Part shown: one piece after another, positions 1 through 7,562 of the stretch
Layout: every line of letters begins with the position of its first letter
Numbering within the stretch: the first letter of the stretch is position 1
NCBI GenBank assembly: GCA_964590195.1
Contig: CAZPWJ010000002.1
Location: 1-64,000 of the forward strand
DNA: 64,000 bases
Direction of reading: 5' to 3'
From: GCA-2731375 sp964590195
GTDB lineage: Bacteria; Pseudomonadota; Alphaproteobacteria; GCA-2731375
The notes under the pieces: model-generated
The model's input: only the letters and a program-made list of their open reading frames with translations
Databases searched by the model: none
What the model was told of the DNA's origin: nothing
Translations under genes and position numbers: made by a program

Positions 1-1
1 T

Positions 2-46
2 AAACTGTCACCTATGTCGTGACCAAAAACTGTTACCCATGTCGTG
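2..46. repeat. Pair of 20-bp direct repeats, possible end of a mobile element
   Basis: Bases 2-21 and 27-46 match at 18 of 20 positions, with the shared core CTGTYACCYATGTCGTG, and lie 25 bp apart. Multiple short terminal repeats of this kind are typical of the ends of IS21- or IS481-like elements, so an insertion sequence may lie just left of the window. No transposase is visible here. The repeat is seen directly; the mobile-element reading is inference. Confidence 0.4.
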
Positions 47-85
47 GGGCGGTCACTTGGCTATTCGATGAATATCGAAAATGCT

Positions 86-586
86 CTAGTTCTCGGTGGC
101 GTTGGAAAAGCGTCCGATATTGCCGAATAACTGCTCGATCACGGTCAATTCCTTACCCCTGGTAAGCGTTTTTCGCTCCACCAGATCCACCGTCTTGCCG
201 TCCACCATGGCGTAACGCTTGATGCCGCTGACCACGCCGGCCTTGTTGAATTTTACGGCCAGGACGGCTTGATCGGTCAGGGTTTCGTCAAAGAAGGCGA
301 TATGTTCCGATTTCTGCTTCACATACAGCCATGTTTCACCGTTGAAATTGGCGACCGAGGTGGGCGAGCCGAACAACGAGGTCACGGAATCACGGTCGTG
401 GACGCCAGGCCGCAGTTTTTCCACCAACTCGGCGTCCGGGACATAGCCATGGCTGCTTTGCATGGGCGAACATCCCGCCAGCGCCGCCATTGTCAAGGCG
501 GCGGCCAGGGCCAGGGGCGCAAGGCCAAGACGGGCGCGGAAACCGTCTTCACGCGGATCGGGGTCGTGTATAAGGGGCTTAATCAT
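86..586 (-). CDS. bamE: BamE/SmpA/OmlA outer-membrane assembly lipoprotein
   Basis: Small lipoprotein of the BAM complex, which inserts beta-barrel proteins into the outer membrane. A hydrophobic signal stretch ends in the lipobox LAGC, giving a lipidated cysteine. The mature part carries the SmpA/OmlA pattern (LRPGVHDRDSVTSLFGSPTS, then a strand with TWLYV). No good ribosome site decides the start: two further ATGs at 604 and 619 are in frame, and the one at 586 gives the shortest signal region. It is divergent from the bc1-chaperone gene, the arrangement usual in alphaproteobacteria, which supports the call. Confidence 0.86.
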   Translation of the reverse strand: MIKPLIHDPDPREDGFRARLGLAPLALAAALTMAALAGCSPMQSSHGYVPDAELVEKLRPGVHDRDSVTSLFGSPTSVANFNGETWLYVKQKSEHIAFFDETLTDQAVLAVKFNKAGVVSGIKRYAMVDGKTVDLVERKTLTRGKELTVIEQLFGNIGRFSNATEN

Positions 587-681
587 TGCCGGCGAACATG
601 CCATTGCCGGCGCCGCCATGTCAATCTGGACAGCGCGGAATTAGGCTTGATTTCAGGCTGAAATACGGGGCCATCGAGACG

Positions 682-1260
682 ATGTTAAAAAACTGGTTTC
701 GCCGGGATAAAGACGCCGAGGAGGTCGCTCACGCGCTCTATCTCATCGCCGTGGCTCAGGCGCGGCAGCCGCTGTTCTATGCCGCGCACGGCGTTCCCGA
801 CACGGTGGATGGCCGCTTTGATCTGATCGTCATGCATGTCTTCCTGCTATTGCGCCCATTGTCCAAAATGGCCGAGCGGAGCGGTGAAGCCGAATTGCAG
901 GCGCGGGCGGGTAACATTGCCCAGGCCCTGTTCGATACCATGTTTGGCGATATGGACCGTTCGTTGCGGGAAATGGGAGTTTCTGACATTGCCGTGGGCA
1001 AGCGCGTCAAACAGATGGCGACGGCCTTTTATGGCCGTGTCGCCGCCTATGATGACGGTTTGGCAGGGACGGATGAGGTGTTGGGTGAGGCCTTGCGGCG
1101 CAATCTGTTTGGCACGGTCACGCCGACGGCGGACAATGTCGCGGCCATGGCCGATTATTTGCGTTGCCAGGCCGGGCGGATGGCGGCGGTTGAAGATTCC
1201 GAGGCTTTAAAAGGTGAGATACAATTCGCGCCTTGGCCCGGAAAAGACGTTGACCCATGA
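682..1260 (+). CDS. Ubiquinol-cytochrome c chaperone (CBP3 family)
   Basis: Assembly factor for the cytochrome bc1 complex, related to mitochondrial Cbp3. The family signature is visible as HGVPDTVDGRFDLIVMHVFL near residue 37, followed by an all-helical body. The chosen ATG (MLKNWFRRDK) gives 192 residues, normal for the bacterial family; a longer frame begins at 586 but its extension looks like non-coding leader. It lies between divergent bamE and the DUF177 gene, as in many alphaproteobacteria. Confidence 0.85.
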   Translation: MLKNWFRRDKDAEEVAHALYLIAVAQARQPLFYAAHGVPDTVDGRFDLIVMHVFLLLRPLSKMAERSGEAELQARAGNIAQALFDTMFGDMDRSLREMGVSDIAVGKRVKQMATAFYGRVAAYDDGLAGTDEVLGEALRRNLFGTVTPTADNVAAMADYLRCQAGRMAAVEDSEALKGEIQFAPWPGKDVDP

Positions 1261-1375
1261 AATCTATATCACTATTTTGCGCCCGCGCTGGTGCCCCTGC
1301 CGCCGTGACCATTTGTGCTGCGGCAACGGCGTGGCGATAGCCGTTTCCGTCACCCTGGAAGTTGGAGAATTTGCG

Positions 1376-2029
1376 TTGACCGATACACGGGCAATGCCGG
1401 AATTTAGCCGTTTGGTTCAAGTCGACGCTGTTGGCTCGGATGCGGCTGCCTTGACCCTGCGGGCCAGCGACGACGAATGCGCCGCCGTGGCCGGGCGTCT
1501 GGATTTGCAGTCGATCACCGGGCTGCGGGCCGAGGTTTCCATGCGGCGGACGGCGGCGGGGCTGATTAGGTTGAATGTTGATTTTTCGGCGAATGTGGTA
1601 CAATCCTGCGTCGTGACCCTGGACGCGGTGGCGGCAACGGTCGCGGATCGCTTTTCCGTGCTTTGTGATGGTACACAAGCGCGTGGAAAAAAGGAGGACG
1701 ATGGGTCGGGGGACGTATTCGTCGACCCGTTTGGTGAAGACCCGGTCGAACCCTTGGTTGACGGCAGTCTCGACCTTGGGGAGTTGGTTACGCAGCATTT
1801 GTCCCTTAGCCTCGACCCCTATCCCCATGCGCCGGGGATTGAGGCCGACGAGGTGATGGATGACGCGGCAGCCGGTCGGGCCGGCGTGAGTTTGAATTTG
1901 CTGGCAGATGGGGCGGACGTCGATGTGCCGGACCCTGATGCGGCATCGGACCCGGAGACGGGCTCCGAAACAGCTAACCCGTTCGCCGTTTTGCGGAACA
2001 TGCGGACAGGCGGGCAGGCTGGAGGATAA
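1376..2029 (+). CDS. DUF177 / YceD family protein
   Basis: Member of the YceD (DUF177) family, which is regularly encoded beside rpmF and is thought to act in large-subunit ribosomal RNA maturation or metabolism. The body holds an acidic region and a conserved cysteine (VVQSCVVTLDAV), and the C-terminus is very acidic (PDPDAASDPETGSETANPF). I chose the TTG start at 1376 because GGAG sits 8 bases upstream; ATG 1394 is the next option. The frame is open back to 1214, but that part overlaps the chaperone gene and looks spurious. Length from TTG is 217 residues. Confidence 0.78.
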   Translation: MTDTRAMPEFSRLVQVDAVGSDAAALTLRASDDECAAVAGRLDLQSITGLRAEVSMRRTAAGLIRLNVDFSANVVQSCVVTLDAVAATVADRFSVLCDGTQARGKKEDDGSGDVFVDPFGEDPVEPLVDGSLDLGELVTQHLSLSLDPYPHAPGIEADEVMDDAAAGRAGVSLNLLADGADVDVPDPDAASDPETGSETANPFAVLRNMRTGGQAGG

Positions 2030-2157
2030 GGCGAAGGCGGTGCCCGATTGCGCGCCGCATAAGCTGTATAAGAAAATTTGTGCGGATTATGGTATGGGGT
2101 GCGGCCGGACTGGCTGGTTGATATGACCCCAGAAAACTTGGATGAAAATGTGAAGCT

Positions 2158-2343
2158 ATGGCAGTACCTAAAAAGAAGATTTCCGTCGCGCGCCGCGGTC
2201 AGCGGCGTTCCCATGATGCCTTGAAGCCGTCCGCTTACGCGGAATGCCAGAACTGTGGCGAGCTGAAACGACCGCATCATGTATGCCCGTCTTGCGGCTA
2301 CTACAATGACCGCGAGGTAAGCGAACCCTCAAGTGCGGCCTAG
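2158..2343 (+). CDS. rpmF: 50S ribosomal protein L32
   Basis: Basic 61-residue protein of the large ribosomal subunit. It begins MAVPKKKISVARRGQRRSHD, the standard L32 start, and carries two CxxC pairs (CQNCGEL, CPSCGYY) that form a zinc ribbon. It lies between the DUF177 gene and plsX, the same order as in E. coli and most proteobacteria, where these genes are co-transcribed. Confidence 0.98.
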   Translation: MAVPKKKISVARRGQRRSHDALKPSAYAECQNCGELKRPHHVCPSCGYYNDREVSEPSSAA

Positions 2344-2413
2344 TCCTGACTAGACACTTGATATTACCCTTTTATAGCGTCCACCTGGGTGGCGCCGCAT
2401 TTGGTGTGATCGC

Positions 2414-3529
2414 GTGAAACCTGAAATTACCATTTCACTGGACGCGATGGGCGGCGATGCGGGCCCGGGGATGGTCGTCGGCGGTGCCGCCTTGGCCCGC
2501 GAACGTCATCCCAACCTGCGCTTTCTACTGTTTGGCGACGAGGCCAAGATCACGCCCTTGCTGTCCCGTTACCGGGCCCTGCGGGACGTGGTGGAGGTGC
2601 GCCACACCGATGACGTGGTGAAATCGACGGACCGGCCCAGCCAGGCTTTGCGCCAGGGCCGGCGCTCCAGCATGCGCCTGGCCATCAATGCGGTAGCCGA
2701 TGGCGAGGCCGGCGGCGTGGTCTCCGCCGGCAATACCGGCGCCCTGATGGCGATGTCCAAAATCGCCCTGAAATCCATGCCGGGCATCGATCGGCCCGCC
2801 ATCTGCGGCTTCCTGCCGACCCTGCGCGGTGAAAGCGTGATGCTGGATCTTGGCGCCAATGTGGATTGTGATCAGGACAATCTGGTGCAATTCGCCATCA
2901 TGGGGGCCGCCTTTGCCCGCACGATTCTGGGCCTGCCCCGGCCGACTGTCGGCCTGTTGAACGTGGGCGAGGAGGAAATGAAGGGCAACGAGGCCGTGAA
3001 GGGCGCCGCCGCCATTCTGAACGAGGCCAACCTGCCCCTGCGCTTCCATGGATTCGTGGAAGGCGACGATATCGCCAAGGGAACCACGGACGTGGTAGTG
3101 ACCGATGGTTTCAGCGGTAATGTGGCGCTGAAGACCATGGAGGGGACGGCAAAGCTGTTTTCGCAATTCCTGCGCGCGGCGTTTGGCCAGTCGTTGCTGT
3201 CCAAATTGGGTTATATGCTGGCCAAACCGGCCATGATGGCCTTGCGCGAACGGGTTGATCCCCGCCATCATAATGGCGGTGTTTTCCTCGGCCTGAACGG
3301 TGTCAGCGTAAAAAGCCATGGCGGCATGGACGATGTGGGTTTTGCCACCGCCATCGGTTTGGCGGTCGATATGGTGGCCGACGACCTGATTGGCCGGATA
3401 ACAGCTGACATGGCGGAATTTTCCCATCATGATGCGGGCCATGAAGATGGTATTGCTGAAGATGGCATTGCCGAAGATGGCGTGACTGATGATGATGATG
3501 ACGAAGCGCGGGGCCGGGCCATTGCCTAA
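2414..3529 (+). CDS. plsX: Phosphate acyltransferase PlsX with acidic repeat tail
   Basis: Converts acyl-ACP and phosphate to acyl-phosphate, the first step of phospholipid synthesis by the PlsX/PlsY route. The GTG start at 2414 gives SLDAMGGDAGP at the N-terminus, the family hallmark; VSAGNTGALMA and LDLGANVDCDQDN follow. The last 30 residues are an unusual acidic tail of three EDG(I/V)(A/T) repeats and a run of aspartates, beyond the usual PlsX end. fabH follows after 57 bp, so phospholipid and fatty-acid initiation are probably co-transcribed. Confidence 0.97.
   Translation: MKPEITISLDAMGGDAGPGMVVGGAALARERHPNLRFLLFGDEAKITPLLSRYRALRDVVEVRHTDDVVKSTDRPSQALRQGRRSSMRLAINAVADGEAGGVVSAGNTGALMAMSKIALKSMPGIDRPAICGFLPTLRGESVMLDLGANVDCDQDNLVQFAIMGAAFARTILGLPRPTVGLLNVGEEEMKGNEAVKGAAAILNEANLPLRFHGFVEGDDIAKGTTDVVVTDGFSGNVALKTMEGTAKLFSQFLRAAFGQSLLSKLGYMLAKPAMMALRERVDPRHHNGGVFLGLNGVSVKSHGGMDDVGFATAIGLAVDMVADDLIGRITADMAEFSHHDAGHEDGIAEDGIAEDGVTDDDDDEARGRAIA
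3443..3487 (+). repeat. In-frame 15-bp tandem repeat in the 3' end of plsX
   Basis: Three copies of a 15-bp unit (GAAGATGGCATTGCC with variants) encode EDGIA, EDGIA, EDGVT. A run of GAT codons follows directly, so the tail is a low-complexity acidic extension that can change length by slippage without breaking the frame. Confidence 0.85.
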
Positions 3530-3544
3530 TGGTTTGCCTGATCG

Positions 3545-3576
3545 CCCGATGGAATGCCCGATTACCCGATGGAATG
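3545..3576 (+). repeat. Direct repeat in the plsX-fabH spacer
   Basis: The 12-mer CCCGATGGAATG occurs at 3545-3556 and 3565-3576, in two imperfect 20-bp units. The second copy lies just ahead of the fabH start. No function is apparent. Confidence 0.6.
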
Positions 3577-3586
3577 AACCGGTAGA

Positions 3587-4570
3587 ATGATGAAGTCGGT
3601 ATTTATAGGCTGCGGCGCGTACCTGCCGCAACGCACGGTCAGCAACGATGAATTGGCGAACAAGGTCGATACGTCCGACGATTGGATCGTTGCGCGAACA
3701 GGTATTTCCAACCGCCATATCGCCGCCGACGACGAGATGACGTCGGATTTGGCCCATGCCGCGGCAGTGGACGCCCTGGCGGCCGCCGGTATGGCGGCCA
3801 GCGAACTGGATCTGATCGTGCTGGCGACGGCAACGCCGGATCAGACTTTCCCCGCCACCGCCACCAAGGTGCAGGCCCGCCTTGGCGTCGCGGGCATTCC
3901 GGCATTTGATGTGCAAGCCGTCTGTTCTGGGTTTATTTATGCCCTGGCGGTGGCCGATAACTTCATCAAGGCGGGGCAGGCCCGCAACGTGCTGGTGATC
4001 GGGGCCGAGACCTTTTCGCGGATCCTCGATTGGGAGGACCGGACCACATGCGTCTTGTTTGGCGATGGTGCCGGCGCCGTGGTGCTGCGCGCCGAAGATG
4101 AAAGTGCCGCGACTGGCCGCCCCAGCGACAGCCGGGGTATCATGTCGACCCACTTGCACGCCGATGGCCGGCACCACGACATGCTCTATGTCAATGGCGG
4201 GCCGTCTTCCACTGGCGAGGCGGGCGTTATCCGGATGCGCGGCAAGGAGGTGTTCCGGCATGCCGTCAGTAATCTGGCCGCCGTCGTGACCGAGGCCTTG
4301 GAGGCCAATGATCTGGCGCCGGAGGATATTGATTGGCTGGTACCGCATCAGGCCAATCAGCGGATCATTGATCACACTGCCCGGAAACTGAAAATGCCCC
4401 GCGAGAAGGTGGTTCTGACCGTGGCGGAGCATGGTAATACGTCGGCTGCTTCCGTACCCCTGGCCTTGAACGCCGCCGTCAGCGACGGTCGCATCAAGCA
4501 AGGCGACGTGATCTTGATGGAGGCCATGGGCGGCGGCTTTGCCTGGGGTTCAGTACTGGCACGCTGGTAG
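3587..4570 (+). CDS. fabH: 3-oxoacyl-ACP synthase III (FabH)
   Basis: Condenses acetyl-CoA with malonyl-ACP to start type II fatty-acid synthesis. The catalytic triad is visible: C113 in AVCSGF, H254 in VPHQANQRI and N284 in EHGNTSAASVP. The 327-residue length is normal. Two ATGs stand together at 3587 and 3590, and either could be used. The gene sits downstream of plsX, a widespread arrangement. Confidence 0.97.
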   Translation: MMKSVFIGCGAYLPQRTVSNDELANKVDTSDDWIVARTGISNRHIAADDEMTSDLAHAAAVDALAAAGMAASELDLIVLATATPDQTFPATATKVQARLGVAGIPAFDVQAVCSGFIYALAVADNFIKAGQARNVLVIGAETFSRILDWEDRTTCVLFGDGAGAVVLRAEDESAATGRPSDSRGIMSTHLHADGRHHDMLYVNGGPSSTGEAGVIRMRGKEVFRHAVSNLAAVVTEALEANDLAPEDIDWLVPHQANQRIIDHTARKLKMPREKVVLTVAEHGNTSAASVPLALNAAVSDGRIKQGDVILMEAMGGGFAWGSVLARW

Positions 4571-4645
4571 CGCGGCGGTACGCGCGGGGCCGGCTCAAAT
4601 GGGGTCGGGTATCCCGCAATCGGCGGGGATTCAAGCTGCCGGTGC

Positions 4646-4686
4646 GGCTACCGGTACGGCTACCGGTACGGCTACCGGTACGGCTA
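4646..4686. repeat. 12-bp tandem repeat (GGCTACCGGTAC) upstream of ihfA
   Basis: Three perfect copies of the 12-bp unit GGCTACCGGTAC at 4646-4681 plus a partial fourth, preceded by a degenerate copy. Each unit carries the palindrome ACCGGT. The array lies in the 228-bp fabH-ihfA gap. It could be a protein-binding array or simple slippage; the sequence does not decide. Confidence 0.85.
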
Positions 4687-4798
4687 AACGGGCCGCGAAT
4701 CGTTATATTACTTAAACAGTGTCCTGCATCCCTTTGATATTGACTGCAAACTTCCAATTTGCTAGGTTTCCAGCCCTAGCGGATCGGGGGATGAATAA

Positions 4799-5140
4799 GT
4801 GGCAGGCAATACCGTAACGCGAGCGCAACTGAGCGAGGCCGTGTATCAAGAGGTCGGTTTGTCGCGTAATGAATCTGCTCAATTGGTCGGATCCGTACTC
4901 GGTGAAATTTGTGACAGTCTGGTTCAGGGCGAAACCGTAAAGGTCTCGTCTTTTGGGAGTTTTTCCGTTCGGCAAAAAGGCGGCCGGATTGGCAGAAACC
5001 CTAAAACCGGCGAAGAGGTGCCGATCGCGCCGCGTCGCGTCTTGGTCTTTCGTCCCAGCCATGTGCTGAAAGATCAGGTCAACAGGAACCTCAGCGGCCC
5101 TGCTATTGACGGTGGCGCTGGCGGCGGAACGGGCGACTAG
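4799..5140 (+). CDS. ihfA: Integration host factor subunit alpha
   Basis: DNA-bending histone-like protein that works as a heterodimer with IHF beta in transcription, replication and recombination. The GTG start at 4799 gives the typical N-terminal helices (TRAQLSEAVYQEVGLSRNES), the SFGSF strand and the beta-arm GRNPKTGEEVPI with its DNA-intercalating proline region. At 113 residues it is longer than the E. coli protein because of a Gly-rich tail. The merR gene follows after 6 bp, the order known from many proteobacteria. Confidence 0.96.
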   Translation: MAGNTVTRAQLSEAVYQEVGLSRNESAQLVGSVLGEICDSLVQGETVKVSSFGSFSVRQKGGRIGRNPKTGEEVPIAPRRVLVFRPSHVLKDQVNRNLSGPAIDGGAGGGTGD

Positions 5141-5146
5141 CGGGCG

Positions 5147-5833
5147 ATGGTAGAGGCCGTGGGCGGCGCCCCCCAGACGCGCCGGAGGACCAAGGCACCC
5201 GGTGCCTTTCGCACCATTAGCGAAGTCGCCACGGACCTTGAGGTTCCGCAGCATGTGCTGCGGTTTTGGGAGAGCAAATTCACCCAGGTAAAGCCGCTCA
5301 AACGCGGCGGCGGGCGGCGCTATTACCGGCCCGAGGACGTCGATCTGCTGCGTGGCATCCGTCATTTACTCTATTCAGATGGTTACACCATCAAGGGCGT
5401 GCAAAAGCTGCTGCGGGAAATCGGCTCGAAAACCATCATGGAATCCGGTCGTTCGTTGTCGGGCAATGGTGCTGGTGGTACCGGCGGTTCGGGGGCCGCT
5501 TCCGGTGCCACGGGCGGCGCTGGTACTGGGGGACTGATTGGCGCGGCTGGTGTCGCGGCGGCCCGTACGCGGCGGCAAGGCGGCGCATCCGATCCTCAGG
5601 GCGAATTGTTGCCACAACATGGCCGCGATGGCGCCGTGGCCGGAGACGGCAGTGGCAACGCCGCCGGCAACGCAACTGGAAGTACGGCAGGTGATTTGGC
5701 ATTGGGGCGCGCCGGTGCGGCGGGCTCGATGGATGGCGGTTTGAGCGCGGCGCAACGGGGCAAATTGTCGGAGTTGGCCGCTGAATTGGGCGAATTGCGT
5801 GATCTGCTGCGCAGCCCCGGCAAAAAAGACTGA
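5147..5833 (+). CDS. MerR-family transcriptional regulator
   Basis: The winged helix-turn-helix at residues about 23-95 (FRTISEVATDLEVPQHVLRFWE, then RRYYRPEDVDLLRGI) is that of the MerR regulator usually found beside ihfA. Residues about 105-205 are a glycine- and alanine-rich linker of low complexity, followed by a short helical end (LSELAAELGELRDLLRS) that could form a coiled coil. No ligand-binding cysteines are seen. The regulated target is unknown. Confidence 0.88.
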   Translation: MVEAVGGAPQTRRRTKAPGAFRTISEVATDLEVPQHVLRFWESKFTQVKPLKRGGGRRYYRPEDVDLLRGIRHLLYSDGYTIKGVQKLLREIGSKTIMESGRSLSGNGAGGTGGSGAASGATGGAGTGGLIGAAGVAAARTRRQGGASDPQGELLPQHGRDGAVAGDGSGNAAGNATGSTAGDLALGRAGAAGSMDGGLSAAQRGKLSELAAELGELRDLLRSPGKKD

Positions 5834-5955
5834 ATTCAGCAAGAATTAGCGGACAAATCCTGGAATTCGTGGCGATTGCAATTGTTTCGATGGCTCTCCG
5901 CCGTTATATTCCAGCAATCTTACCCCATGGGCGCAGGGCGCCCGTGTGGCCATGT

Positions 5956-6032
5956 CGGAGCGTAGCGCAGCCTGGTAGCGCATCACACTGGGGGTGTGGG
6001 GGTCGGTGGTTCGAATCCACTCGCTCCGACCA
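5956..6032 (+). tRNA. tRNA-Pro (anticodon GGG)
   Basis: Complete cloverleaf of 77 nt. The acceptor stem CGGAGCG pairs with CGCTCCG, the discriminator is A and CCA is encoded at 6030-6032. The anticodon loop is CTGGGGG, giving anticodon GGG, and the T arm contains GGTTCGAATCC. It reads CCC and CCU proline codons. Confidence 0.96.
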
Positions 6033-6038
6033 AAAAAG

Positions 6039-6072
6039 GGGGCCGGTCACGGACGAATTCCGGACCGGCCCC
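6039..6072 (+). terminator. Hairpin after tRNA-Pro, probable terminator
   Basis: A 10-bp GC-rich stem (GGGGCCGGTC with GACCGGCCCC) is extended by an inner CGG/CCG pairing and has a 7-nt loop. It begins 7 bases after the tRNA CCA. Only a weak T-rich stretch (TAATTTCT) follows. Confidence 0.65.
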
Positions 6073-6159
6073 TAATTTCTCTATCTTATTGTTGAATAAT
6101 GAGATTAATTAAATCCTTTAATTATTTGTAAAACATGCAATTTTTGGGATGACGCATTG

Positions 6160-7224
6160 ATGAATAGCGATCAATTGGATGTTATTGAGGCGCGCGCCGT
6201 AGGGGCCCGTCCCCAGGTCGCGGTCTGGCTACTGGTAGTGGCGGCCATGGTCGTGGCCATGGTGATGCTGGGCGGTGCCACGCGGCTGACCCATTCCGGT
6301 CTGTCCATGGTGCAATGGCAGCCATTGATGGGCGTATTGCCGCCGTTGAGCGAAGAGGCCTGGCAGGAAACCTTCGATAAATACAAGCAATATCCAGAAT
6401 ATCAGAAAATAAATCAGGGCATGACCCTGCCGGAATTCAAGGGCATCTTCTATTACGAATACAGTCACCGGGTCCTGGGCCGGGCTATCGGCCTGGCCTT
6501 TGCCCTGCCGTTTTTGTGGTTTCTGCTAACGGGACGGATTGAGCGGCGCCGGCGCAAGGCCTTGTTGGGCTTGTTCCTGCTTGGCGGGCTGCAGGGGTTG
6601 ATCGGCTGGTGGATGGTGAAAAGCGGCCTGGTGGACCGTCCCGACGTCAGCCAGTACCGCCTGACCGTGCATTTGGGCGTGGCCTTTTTAATCCTGGGCG
6701 CACTGATCTGGGTGGCGATGGATCTGCTTTCGAAGCCGGCGGTTGGCGGCGCCGCGGGCAAGGCGGCGGAGGCATTGCGGGGCTGGGTCTGGGCCGCCGT
6801 CCTGCTGGTGTTGCTGCAGGCTTTATCGGGCGGTCTGGTGGCCGGTCTGGATGCCGGTTTTGTCTACAATACATTTCCCATGATGAACGAATATTGGCTG
6901 CCGCCGGAATTGGGCGAGCTTTCGCCATGGTGGCTGAATATGTTCGAGAACGTAATCACGGTACAGTTCGACCACCGTATTGGGGCCTATTTGTGCACTC
7001 TGCTGTTGCTTTGGATTTGGTTCAAGGCACGGGCCCTGGAGTTGGCGCCGGCGGCCCGGTCGGCGCTGCGGTTGAGCATGGCCGCATTGGTGCTGCAACT
7101 GGCCTTGGGCATCGGTACGCTGGTATTGCTGATCCCGGTATCGCTGGCCGTGCTGCATCAGGGCGGGGCTTTGTTGCTGTTCGCGGCTACGGTGCAGTTG
7201 GCTTTTCGCCTGCGTGCGGGCTGA
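6160..7224 (+). CDS. ctaA: Heme A synthase (COX15/CtaA)
   Basis: Integral membrane enzyme that oxidises the C8 methyl of heme O to give heme A for aa3-type cytochrome oxidase. Several transmembrane segments are evident, along with the family histidines in YEYSHRVLGR, LTVHLGVAF, QFDHRIGAYL and AVLHQGGAL that bind heme. It belongs to the longer, COX15-like alphaproteobacterial type. ATG 6160 is preferred over the adjacent TTG at 6157. cutA follows 15 bp downstream. Confidence 0.95.
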   Translation: MNSDQLDVIEARAVGARPQVAVWLLVVAAMVVAMVMLGGATRLTHSGLSMVQWQPLMGVLPPLSEEAWQETFDKYKQYPEYQKINQGMTLPEFKGIFYYEYSHRVLGRAIGLAFALPFLWFLLTGRIERRRRKALLGLFLLGGLQGLIGWWMVKSGLVDRPDVSQYRLTVHLGVAFLILGALIWVAMDLLSKPAVGGAAGKAAEALRGWVWAAVLLVLLQALSGGLVAGLDAGFVYNTFPMMNEYWLPPELGELSPWWLNMFENVITVQFDHRIGAYLCTLLLLWIWFKARALELAPAARSALRLSMAALVLQLALGIGTLVLLIPVSLAVLHQGGALLLFAATVQLAFRLRAG

Positions 7225-7239
7225 GGGAAGGGGCGTGAC

Positions 7240-7557
7240 ATGGAGGATGCGGCACTCTTATACGTAACCTGCGGCAGTGGCGAGGAGGCCAAGGCCATCG
7301 CGCGCACGTTGGTCAATGACCGCCTGGTCGCCTGTGCCAACATCCTTGGGCCGATGACGGCGGTCTACAGGTGGGAGGGCGCGGTAGCCGAGGACGAGGA
7401 AGTCGCCATGATCCTGAAAACGCGCCGCGATATGACCGTGCATGTGACCGAGCGGATCAAGGCGTTGCATTCCTACGATCTGCCGTGCGTCGTCAGTCTG
7501 CCGATCCAGGGTGGCAATCAGGATTTTCTGGCCTGGCTTAATGGCGAGGTCGACTAG
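7240..7557 (+). CDS. cutA: Divalent-cation tolerance protein CutA
   Basis: Small trimeric ferredoxin-fold protein linked to copper and other metal tolerance, though its exact role is unsettled. The family core VACANILGPMTAVYRWEG and the stretch EVAMILKTR are present, and the 105-residue length is normal. It is probably transcribed with ctaA and the MFS gene that starts 6 bp later. Confidence 0.93.
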   Translation: MEDAALLYVTCGSGEEAKAIARTLVNDRLVACANILGPMTAVYRWEGAVAEDEEVAMILKTRRDMTVHVTERIKALHSYDLPCVVSLPIQGGNQDFLAWLNGEVD

Positions 7558-7562
7558 GGGTA

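Noticed and set aside
2525..4501. Long open frame on the minus strand (658 codons) opposite plsX and fabH
   Set aside because: Antisense shadow of two clear plus-strand genes with conserved catalytic motifs; the translation has no recognisable domain and is rich in His and Gln, as antisense of GC-rich coding often is.
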